64,000 bases of DNA, from positions 62,001-126,000 of the forward strand of contig JAFQCT010000010.1 of assembly GCA_017399405.1 (NCBI GenBank), written 5' to 3'. This document shows, in pieces, positions 17,182-24,030 of the stretch (position 1 is the first letter of the stretch; the number at the start of each line of letters is the position of its first letter). The notes below the pieces were generated by a model. It was given only the letters and a program-made list of their open reading frames with translations. It searched no databases and was not told where the DNA came from. The translations under genes and the position numbers were made by a program. The DNA comes from Clostridia bacterium (GTDB taxonomy: Bacteria; Bacillota; Clostridia; Oscillospirales; Acutalibacteraceae).

Positions 17182-17371
17182 AATCCATAAATACACACAT
17201 ATAACTACAGATGGCATTGGCGTCGGGCCAGATTAGTCCGATGTAGTTATCTTCTGTATTTATAAAACAATCAAAATTTTTATTTTTTCGTAAAATTTTC
17301 AAAACTTCGTTGAAATCGTTGGGGTTTAGTTCGTGCTCAATACCATTAACGGTGATAAAAATTCTATTCAT
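17180..17371 (-). CDS. Small protein of unknown function
   Basis: A 63-residue protein starting MNRIFITVNGIEHEL. The start is fixed by AAGGAGCG eight bases upstream on the reverse strand; longer readings have no such signal. The sequence alternates hydrophobic and polar residues as in a small alpha/beta fold (ITVNGIEHEL, FDCFINTEDNYIGLIWPDA). It is antisense to its neighbours and lies between the cassette terminator and the excisionase gene. I do not recognise it. Confidence 0.5.
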   Translation of the reverse strand: MNRIFITVNGIEHELNPNDFNEVLKILRKNKNFDCFINTEDNYIGLIWPDANAICSYMCVFMD

Positions 17372-17847
17372 ATCATCACGCTCCTTATACAAGAAGTATG
17401 AAATAATAACACACCTACCAAAAGAAATGTTATCTAATAAGGATAATGTTTCTTTTTTCGTTTGTGTGTTGATTATAAAAATCATAATAATATTGCAATC
17501 AACACACGAGAGGAGATGGCGTTTTAAATGAAGCGGTATTAATTAAATAACCTTGTTTAGGTTGTTGTTTTCTTACCTTACCTTTCTTTTTTTTACACCG
17601 AGGGGAGAGGCGTTGTATTTTTTACAACGTCTCTTTTCTTTTTATAAAATTTTTTAATTTTTCACGTTTTTTCTATATTTGAAAAAAACACGCATAAGTA
17701 ATCTTTCATATTAATTGTAAATAATTACAAAAGGAGTGTTACTTATGCGTTATCAATAACAAGATTTTTAAATTTTTATATTTGAAAAATTAATTTCAAA
17801 AAATAATTCATATTTAAAACAAATAATTATTTAGGAGTGAATTCTTT
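17372..17847. other. Intergenic region with two very short ORFs
   Basis: This stretch lacks a normal gene. It holds two strong ribosome-binding sites that each lead into a four-codon ORF: GAGGAG then MKRY-stop at 17528-17542, and AAAGGAG then MRYQ-stop at 17745-17759. A terminator lies between them (17605). The rest is very AT-rich. The short ORFs could be leader peptides in front of the excisionase gene or relics of deleted genes. Confidence 0.45.
17605..17638 (+). terminator. Intrinsic terminator
   Basis: GAGAGGCGTTGTA pairs with TACAACGTCTC across a five-T loop and is followed by TTTTCTTTTT. It lies between the two four-codon ORFs, so it could be an attenuator acting on the excisionase gene. 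Confidence 0.75.
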
Positions 17848-18066
17848 ATGAAAATTAGTAATAACTATTCATTTGAAAATCTTGAAAACGAGCTTCTTAC
17901 AGCTAAAGAGTTAAAACAGGTGATGCGTTGTGGCATCAATAGGGCATATGACCTTTTAAAATCAACAGCTTTTCCTTCAACAAAAATAGGAGGCCGTTAC
18001 TACGTAACGACCTCGGCATTAAAAGAATGGCTTGTTATGTATGAGAACAAAGTGTTTTATATTTAA
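17848..18066 (+). CDS. Excisionase-like DNA-binding protein
   Basis: A 72-residue protein with a winged-helix/AlpA-type fold: LLTAKELKQVMRCGINRAYDL, then STKIGGRYYVTTSALKEWL. This pattern (recognition helix, short wing with GGR-Y) is that of small excisionases and HTH_17 proteins. It has a TTAGGAG site. It converges on the integrase gene, sharing its last four bases with that gene's end, which fits a role in directing the integrase to excise the element. Confidence 0.75.
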   Translation: MKISNNYSFENLENELLTAKELKQVMRCGINRAYDLLKSTAFPSTKIGGRYYVTTSALKEWLVMYENKVFYI

Positions 18067-19223
18067 TCCAACAATTTGATTGTATTCACTTTATCTTCAT
18101 CTTTAGTGTGTACATATTTATTAATCGTAACACTTACATCCGCATGACCAAGCAGTTTGGAAACAATAGCAATATTCGCATCTTTTTTGTTGATGAGATT
18201 TGTAGCAAATGAATGACGCATTGAGTGAGGGCCGTAAATTTTATTTACGGTCTTTCCTTTTTCGTCGACTGCCTTATCCATTTCCGCTGCATAAAGAATA
18301 TTTTCAAACATTCTTGCAAAGTTTCTTACAGTGATAGGCGTGCCTTCTGATGTGGAAGAAACATATTCAAAATCTCCGTTGAGATTATAAAGTCGTTCAA
18401 ATGCTTCTTTACACTTTTTACTCATAGGGATTGTTCTTATACTTGATTTAGTTTTTGGTTTATTTATAACATCCACGTAATTAGGGTCCGTGGGTGCTTT
18501 TTTATTACGATTTTTTACATGTTGTCTTGTTTTTGTTATAGAAATTGTGTTGTTTTTGAAGTCAATATCATCCCATGTCAGAGCTAGAAATTCACCTGAA
18601 CGCATACCAGTTTGACCAAGCACGATGACAGCATCGCCAAGTCGATATACATTTTCTTTTTTACCTGATACGGTGTGCATTTTGGTAGCTGCTTCATAAA
18701 TTTTGTTTAATTCTTTTTCAGTGTAAAAAACGATATCGTCAGAGTCTTTGGATGAGGCACTTTCAGGGATTTTAACATCTTCAAACGGATTGTCTTCATA
18801 TTTTTTGAGAACTTTGTGGAACCTTAAGGCAGCTTTTAAGGTTTCTTTTGCTTTCTTAATTGTCGACTTGCTGAAACCATCATTTGAAAGGTCATTTAAC
18901 CACTTTTGAACTTTTGTTGATGTTAAAGTTATAACTTGAACTTTACCAATATATGGAATAATTTGATGATTAACTATCTGTTCTTTGCGGTCGAATGTTG
19001 ATGCTTTGTTAGCAATACCTCTTTGAATCTCTAACCAATCAGTGACAAGTGTTTCAATATTAGTTTTGCCATAGTCTTCAACTAATTTCCGTTGTTTTAC
19101 ATTGTTTTTAAGTTCGGTATAATATTGTTCAGCAGCTTTTCGTGTTGCTTTGACATATTTTTTACCATTAAGATTAAAATAATAATTACCATCTTTTCTT
19201 TGATGTACGCGTGGATTAGACAT
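18063..19223 (-). CDS. int: Tyrosine-type site-specific integrase
   Basis: A 386-residue phage/ICE-type integrase. The N-terminal part holds an arm-binding region (RKDGNYYFNLNGKKYVK) and a SAM-like core-binding domain (about 60-165). The catalytic domain shows GMRSGE (first Arg), the KTKSSIRTIPM beta-hairpin, HSMRHSFATNL (His-x-x-Arg) and LLGHADVSVTINKY (His, nucleophile Tyr). Start at the ATG with AGGAGG upstream (19223); a longer reading to 19298 lacks a ribosome-binding site. Upstream lie repeated TGTACCAA and AGTGAA sites and a broken tRNA-Trp, so this is the recombinase of the element on its left. Confidence 0.93.
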   Translation of the reverse strand: MSNPRVHQRKDGNYYFNLNGKKYVKATRKAAEQYYTELKNNVKQRKLVEDYGKTNIETLVTDWLEIQRGIANKASTFDRKEQIVNHQIIPYIGKVQVITLTSTKVQKWLNDLSNDGFSKSTIKKAKETLKAALRFHKVLKKYEDNPFEDVKIPESASSKDSDDIVFYTEKELNKIYEAATKMHTVSGKKENVYRLGDAVIVLGQTGMRSGEFLALTWDDIDFKNNTISITKTRQHVKNRNKKAPTDPNYVDVINKPKTKSSIRTIPMSKKCKEAFERLYNLNGDFEYVSSTSEGTPITVRNFARMFENILYAAEMDKAVDEKGKTVNKIYGPHSMRHSFATNLINKKDANIAIVSKLLGHADVSVTINKYVHTKDEDKVNTIKLLD

Positions 19224-19286
19224 AATAAAACCTCCTATCAGTTTTACTATACCACATAAATTCATATAAATCAATGCTTTTAAGCA

Positions 19287-19375
19287 AAAATGTACCAAAA
19301 ATGTACCAATTTAAGCGTTAAAGGTAGTGAATTCAAGTGAAGATAAGTGAAAAATAGTGAAAATCAAAAAGTGCG
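19287..19375. repeat. Arm-type integrase sites (direct repeats)
   Basis: Two copies of AAAATGTACCAA, 11 bases apart, lie at 19287-19310, and four copies of AGTGAA start at 19326, 19336, 19346 and 19356, exactly one helical turn apart; a partial fifth (AGTGCG) is at 19370. Between these and the tRNA piece is an inverted repeat around AAAACCCTTG (from 19377). The layout resembles an attP arm. Confidence 0.6.
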
Positions 19376-19448
19376 AAAACCCTTGATAAATAAGGAGTTT
19401 TGCAATTTCAAGCCATTTTGAATAGATGGAAACAAAATATGCTTCACA

Positions 19449-19489
19449 GGTTTTGGAGACCGCTGCTCTACCAACTGAGCTATACCCCT
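19449..19489 (-). pseudogene. 5' half of tRNA-Trp(CCA), probable attachment-site junction
   Basis: Read on the minus strand, this starts AGGGGTATAGCTCAGTTGG, has a complete D arm (GCTC/GAGC), the GCGGT anticodon stem and the anticodon CCA in loop CTCCAAA, then ACC. After that the tRNA stops matching: no variable loop, T arm or 3' acceptor follows. The break is in the anticodon stem on the side facing the integrase, 0.23 kb from the int start. This is what integration into a tRNA gene leaves when the element does not restore it at this end. Confidence 0.8.
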
Positions 19490-19779
19490 ATATTGTTGTG
19501 CTTCAACACACTATTATGTTATACACATTTTTAGTGGTTTTTCAATGTGTTTTTAATATATTTCATATCTATTTTATGTCAAGGTTTTTTCATCGTATGT
19601 ACGAACAACAGTTTTGTATGATATTAAATTTTGATTTTTTGCATAATATTGACTCATTTTTATTGAGATTTTGTTTTTGCTAAGTTTTTAGCTCTTTGCT
19701 TGCAGTATCACATTGTATTCGCCTCTTTTCGTCATGAGTTTAATACAAATATGACAGATTTTGATTAATATAAATTTTT

Positions 19780-20067
19780 ATGACAACTTTGGAAGACCTA
19801 TATTACGGGAACATTGTTCCCGCGGATAGGAAAATCGAGAGAGGGAGTGAGTATTCACAACTTTTGCACCTTGCTGCACGGAACGAAGAAAAGTTATCCG
19901 CAACACTAACAAAGGAGCAGAAAATTCTGTTTGAAAAGTACAAGGAGTGTTGTGTGGATATGTACGGCATTGCAGAGCTTGAAGCGTTTGTGTCAGGAGT
20001 GAAATTAGGTGTGAACATCATTGTTGAAACTTACACCGATAGTTCACAAAATTTCAAAGAGATATAA
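19780..20067 (+). CDS. DUF6809 family protein
   Basis: A 95-residue protein of the DUF6809 type: LEDLYYGNIVPADR at the N-terminus and ELEAFVSGVKLGVNIIVETY at the C-terminus, which is the typical two-block pattern of these short helical proteins. Function unknown. No clear ribosome-binding site precedes the ATG, so expression is uncertain. It is followed five bases later by a third copy of the CCTATGAGG terminator. Confidence 0.65.
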   Translation: MTTLEDLYYGNIVPADRKIERGSEYSQLLHLAARNEEKLSATLTKEQKILFEKYKECCVDMYGIAELEAFVSGVKLGVNIIVETYTDSSQNFKEI

Positions 20068-20071
20068 AAAT

Positions 20072-20109
20072 ACGCCTATGAGGTTAAATGATAACTTCAT
20101 AGGCGTTTG
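20072..20109. terminator. Bidirectional terminator, CCTATGAGG family copy 3
   Basis: ACGCCTATGAGGTTA pairs with TAACTTCATAGGCGT, a 15-bp stem. It lies between the DUF6809 gene and the convergent MATE gene and would serve both. Confidence 0.85.
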
Positions 20110-20130
20110 TCATTATCTTGAACAACATAT

Positions 20131-21474
20131 TTAATTTTTTAACAATTTGAATTTATGTTGTTTTTTTATATAAATTATTATAAGTGGGATGTCAGCAAGA
20201 AGCCACGCAGCAGGACCTGCGTAACAAATAGCATCAAAGCCGAGAAGTGGCGTGAGAACAAATGCTACTGATAATCTTCCGAAAAGTTCTCCGATACCGG
20301 CAATAGAATTTGCATATGTAAAGCCCATACCCTGAAGAGAATTTCGCATAACAAAAAGTATTGCAACAAGACTATAACACTGTGCGATTGCAAGAATATA
20401 TCTTTTTGCAGCAACCATTATTTCTCCGGTCATATTATTTCCGAACAGAGCTATCACAGGCTCAGCCGCAAAATAAAGAATCAGGCTCATAGCAACGGAT
20501 ACAAGCAAATCGAGAAGCAATATCTGTTTAACACCTTTTTTTATCCTGTTGTAATTTTCTGCTCCGTAATTTTGTCCCACAAAGGTTTGTGTTGCCACGC
20601 CAAGTCCGGACATAGGAATATTGGTGATTCCTTCTACTCTTGCTGCGGCTGTGAATCCTGCGATTACGTTTGTACCAAAAGAATTAACCACGCTTTGCAG
20701 ACACATTGAACCGATAGAGGTTACAGTAAACTGAAGAGAAACAGGAATACCCATTCGGATTTGATAAAATGCCGTACGCTTGTTAAGCTTTAAATCAGAT
20801 TTTTTCAGCTTAACATTTTTGTTGAAACGGAAAACATAAATTCCGTTGAGAAGGCATGCGGTAAAATGAGAAATCAGAGTTGCAACAGCAGCACCTTCAA
20901 CGCCAAGTGATAAATATTTTACAAAAATTATATCCAATATAAAATTGACAACTACACTGACACAGAAAAAATACAAAGGCTTTTTGCTTTCACCTGTGCT
21001 TCGGGAAATTGCTGTGAAATTATTTGAAAGCATCTGTATAGGAACACCATAATAAAGAATGTTGATATAAGACGATGCAATATCTTTTATATCATCAGGC
21101 GTGCCTACAAGCTCAAGTAAAAATGGTGAGATTATATGAGATGTTACCATAATCACACAACCGATAATAAAGGCAAGCGCAATACTGTTTCCTGCATAAT
21201 GGCAAAGCTTATGTCTGTCACCTTCACCAAAAGCGTGAGCAACCGGTATAGTAAAGCCTGTGGTAAGCCCCAAAGCAGCACCTATTATAAATGAATTTAT
21301 GGGACCTATACAGCCAACTGCTGCCAACGCCTGTTCGTTTACATATCTGCCCACAATAATGTTATCAACAAGTGAATAATTGTATTGCAACAGAGAGGAT
21401 GCCATAATCGGCAATGCAAAAAGTATTATACTTTTCAATGGACTGTCCGTAAGCATTGAATACTGTTTTTTCAT
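20131..21474 (-). CDS. MATE family efflux transporter
   Basis: A 447-residue membrane protein with about twelve transmembrane helices in two repeats. The N-terminus (SPLKSIILFALPIMASSLLQ, YSLVDNIIVGRYVNEQALAAVG) is characteristic of multidrug and toxin extrusion proteins, which export cationic compounds in exchange for Na+ or H+. AVATLISHFTACLLNGIYVF and GQNYGAEN in the second half also fit. It has its own promoter fused to the terminator of the preceding gene. The substrate is unknown. Confidence 0.92.
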   Translation of the reverse strand: MKKQYSMLTDSPLKSIILFALPIMASSLLQYNYSLVDNIIVGRYVNEQALAAVGCIGPINSFIIGAALGLTTGFTIPVAHAFGEGDRHKLCHYAGNSIALAFIIGCVIMVTSHIISPFLLELVGTPDDIKDIASSYINILYYGVPIQMLSNNFTAISRSTGESKKPLYFFCVSVVVNFILDIIFVKYLSLGVEGAAVATLISHFTACLLNGIYVFRFNKNVKLKKSDLKLNKRTAFYQIRMGIPVSLQFTVTSIGSMCLQSVVNSFGTNVIAGFTAAARVEGITNIPMSGLGVATQTFVGQNYGAENYNRIKKGVKQILLLDLLVSVAMSLILYFAAEPVIALFGNNMTGEIMVAAKRYILAIAQCYSLVAILFVMRNSLQGMGFTYANSIAGIGELFGRLSVAFVLTPLLGFDAICYAGPAAWLLADIPLIIIYIKKQHKFKLLKN

Positions 21475-21535
21475 TATAGCTCCTTTATTGCTTGTTATGA
21501 TGAATAGCTTTATATTTCAAAAAATGCATGAAATA

Positions 21536-21582
21536 ATTATACCACCAACAAAAATAAAAGCAACAGCAAAAATACTGTTGCT
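21536..21582 (-). promoter_or_regulatory. Fused terminator-promoter for the MATE gene
   Basis: On the minus strand, the hairpin AGCAACAG/CTGTTGCT with a T-rich tail ends the XRE/zinc-ribbon gene. TTGCTT in its 3' arm lies 16 bases from TATAAT (21536-21541) within GGTGGTATAAT, forming the promoter of the MATE gene. Confidence 0.7.
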
Positions 21583-21592
21583 CGTGTAGTTG

Positions 21593-22357
21593 TTATCTTT
21601 TTTTATATACAACCAATTCAGGATTTTCGCCATTTTCTTCATAGGTGCAGACAAGGATAAAGTCCATATTTGCCACGATACCGAAGCATCTGTCACCACC
21701 GAATTCGCACTCCAGCTGATTGCCGAGATAGGTTGCGTTATCATCAAGGAATTTTACTGTCTGACCATTCGGAAGACGGTATTCGAGATTAATGTATCCA
21801 CCCACAAGGGCGTTAAGCTTTTCAACCTTGGGCATTCCGTCGATATGTAAATCATTAAATTCGCTGATGAGTTGTTGCTTAAATTCTTCAAACTTTTCTG
21901 CACCGTCGAGGTATTTATACTTCTTCCAATAATCAAGTTTCGGTAGCATATCCTTCATATATGCTCGTACTTGCTCGGGTGTAAACTGCTCATTTGCCAT
22001 ATGTCCGACACAGACATCAATTAAATCGTCCATATCGTGATACATATATTCACCGTCAGCATAACACCATTTGCAATATTCTTCATTGAAAATACCGTCT
22101 GTCTCTTTGCTGATGTTTCCGTCTTCAAGTGGCATACCGCAACATTGACAGATAAGCTGTCTTGGAGAGCCTAAAAGTGTATTGATAGACACATCAAATA
22201 GTTTTGACAATAGTTTCAAGGTTTCTGTATTAGGTGTGGTTTCACCATTCTCCCAACGGGATACTGCCTGACGGGTAACAAAAATCTTTTCAGCAAGTTC
22301 ATCTTGCGATAAACCTTTTTTAGTTCTCAATTCAAGAATAATATCTTTAGTTTCCAT
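21593..22357 (-). CDS. XRE regulator fused to a zinc-ribbon domain
   Basis: A 254-residue protein. Residues 1-60 are an HTH_3 domain (KGLSQDELAEKIFVTRQAVSRWENGE). Residues about 68-100 form a zinc ribbon (CQCCGMPLEDG, EEYCKWCYADG), the pattern of the putative zinc-ribbon domain found in clostridial regulators, followed by an all-helical segment to about 165. The last 85 residues (GGYINLEYRLPNGQTVKFL, CEFGGDRCFGIVANMDFILV) are a beta-rich domain I do not recognise. It starts with GTGATAAC before the ATG. A metal- or redox-responsive regulator is plausible but unproven. Confidence 0.78.
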   Translation of the reverse strand: METKDIILELRTKKGLSQDELAEKIFVTRQAVSRWENGETTPNTETLKLLSKLFDVSINTLLGSPRQLICQCCGMPLEDGNISKETDGIFNEEYCKWCYADGEYMYHDMDDLIDVCVGHMANEQFTPEQVRAYMKDMLPKLDYWKKYKYLDGAEKFEEFKQQLISEFNDLHIDGMPKVEKLNALVGGYINLEYRLPNGQTVKFLDDNATYLGNQLECEFGGDRCFGIVANMDFILVCTYEENGENPELVVYKKR

Positions 22358-22449
22358 ATTGTTATCACCTCAGTGTTATTCTATCACTGAATGTTATATT
22401 GAACAAGCAACTATCAGTTGCTGTCAGTTCGATAAATTAGAATTTGTCG

Positions 22450-22962
22450 TTATAAATCAATATTGATTTCGTAATTATCATCAATGAGTATATAGTTTAC
22501 ATTATACTCTCGTGCAAGGACTAACACTTCTAAATTGTCTGCTAAAACACTTTCTAAAGTACAATCTGTATCATCTCCACGACTTTCAATGACACTTGCA
22601 TATTTCTTGATGTCAGCGAAATGATTTCTTATATAGTTCTCACTCATCACCAAACAATAGTATTTAATATGTTCAAGATATTCCTGCTCGAAGTCTTTTT
22701 GCCAATCGAAAGGAATATAGCAACCTTCGACAATTAAGTTTTGCTTGTTCTCAATGGCGGTTTTAATCATTTCACGAACAATCGGCCACAGATATTCGAC
22801 TAAATCCGCATCGTCCATAGGGGTAAGTTCTGTATTACCACTACGGATTAAGCCCATCTTTAGATGGTCTATTGACAGGTATGGAAATTTATATTTTTCG
22901 AGCAATTTTTGGGCAAATGCAGTTTTGCCTGTATGCGATGCTCCGGTAATCAAAATAATCAT
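22450..22962 (-). CDS. Small P-loop kinase-like protein
   Basis: A 170-residue protein with Walker A GASHTGKT at residues 7-14, a DHLKMGL segment and NLIVEGCYIP, which is the layout of small nucleoside or sugar kinases and zeta-toxin-like P-loop proteins. It lacks the lid typical of adenylate kinase. No partner gene is adjacent, and it has its own promoter. The phosphorylated substrate is unknown. Confidence 0.75.
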   Translation of the reverse strand: MIILITGASHTGKTAFAQKLLEKYKFPYLSIDHLKMGLIRSGNTELTPMDDADLVEYLWPIVREMIKTAIENKQNLIVEGCYIPFDWQKDFEQEYLEHIKYYCLVMSENYIRNHFADIKKYASVIESRGDDTDCTLESVLADNLEVLVLAREYNVNYILIDDNYEINIDL

Positions 22963-22973
22963 TATCTCACCTA

Positions 22974-23051
22974 CAAATTCTTATTTGTCGAGATGATTAT
23001 ACCACCAATACAAAACAAAAAGCAACAGTTCATTTTCAGGCTGTTGCTTTT
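22974..23051 (-). promoter_or_regulatory. Terminator-promoter-leader module of the P-loop kinase gene
   Basis: Reading leftward: hairpin AAAAGCAACAG/CTGTTGCTTTT (terminating the GH43-like gene), TTGCTT -35 in the hairpin arm, 18 bases, TATAAT (22996-23001), then the leader palindrome CAAATAAGAATTTG (22974-22987) and GGTGAG before the ATG. The same order is seen at 25997-26048 and 29154-29203. Confidence 0.7.
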
Positions 23052-23097
23052 GAAGTTTTGTTTGATAAATTGGAATTTGAAGAGTTTATTATTCAGC

Positions 23098-23994
23098 TCA
23101 GAATTTTGAAATTTCCAAAAACTTGTATTCCTGTTCGGTAATATAAAGAACAGAGCCGTGGCGAGGGTTCAGATGATTAAGGGAAAATCTGCTTTCATTG
23201 ACTTTACTGAAATTCATCAAATCTATTGTTTCTTGCATAAAATATCCACCCTTTTGGAATTGGTCAGCAATCATAACAAATTTATCTGTACCAAGTATTC
23301 TGTAAATACAGTTGCCCTCCAGTGCGGTATCAGCAACCGAAACCTTGTTAGAATCGGGCTCATAATACGGACCATCAGGTCTGTCTGCCACACAACAGCA
23401 AATTGCTTCTTTTTCGCCGTCTGCCTCATACAGATAATACTTTCCATTATGCTCTATTATATCGGCATCAATGGCACACATTCCACTTTTTGGCTTGAAA
23501 AGCACTTGTGGTGGAGTGGTAAAGGTATGAAAATCTTTTGTGTATGCATACCACGTAATTGTATCAAGGTCATCGTCCGCGTTGTTGTGAGTCCAATAAA
23601 CCATATATTCATTTTTGAATTTATCAAATATGACTTGTGGTGCCCACACTCTATTAGCATTTTTTGTTTCTTCAAAGTTTGAAAAATCAATTATTCTTTC
23701 GTTTGTCCAATGTACAAGGTCAACACTATCCCACACAACCATTGAGTTGTTGTTTGCCCAACCCTCTTCACTTTTCATATCTGTTGCGATTATATGAAAA
23801 ACGCCATCATTATCACGAAAGATAAAAGGGTCTCGGCAACATTTTTTCCCTTTAGTCTGAATTATTATGGGCTTGTTTTCATTAACTGCAGTAAAGTTGT
23901 ATCCGTCCTTTGAAATAGCAAAATGAACACGCTCTTCATGAGGATGATTACCAACAAAATAGCAGAAAAGATATTTTGAAAATTCTTTAACCAT
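23098..23994 (-). CDS. Glycoside hydrolase family 43-like protein
   Basis: A 298-residue five-bladed beta-propeller-type glycosidase. Typical GH43 landmarks are KCCRDPFIFRDNDGVFHIIA (Asp general base region), RVWAPQVIFD, AIDADIIEHNGKYYLYEADG and DTALEGNCIY (Glu acid). Family members release arabinose, xylose or related sugars. There is no signal peptide, so it would act on imported oligosaccharides. Start is ATG 23994, eight bases after GAGGTG. It lies just downstream of the GH31 gene, in the same direction, 36 bases away, and is probably cotranscribed with it. Confidence 0.82.
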   Translation of the reverse strand: MVKEFSKYLFCYFVGNHPHEERVHFAISKDGYNFTAVNENKPIIIQTKGKKCCRDPFIFRDNDGVFHIIATDMKSEEGWANNNSMVVWDSVDLVHWTNERIIDFSNFEETKNANRVWAPQVIFDKFKNEYMVYWTHNNADDDLDTITWYAYTKDFHTFTTPPQVLFKPKSGMCAIDADIIEHNGKYYLYEADGEKEAICCCVADRPDGPYYEPDSNKVSVADTALEGNCIYRILGTDKFVMIADQFQKGGYFMQETIDLMNFSKVNESRFSLNHLNPRHGSVLYITEQEYKFLEISKF

Positions 23995-24030
23995 AATAAT
24001 CACCTCTTTAAATATAAATTTACATTATTT

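Noticed and set aside
19426-19683. 85-codon open frame over the tRNA-Trp piece
   Set aside because: It starts before and reads through the tRNA fragment, has Phe-rich composition from AT-rich DNA and lacks a ribosome-binding site.
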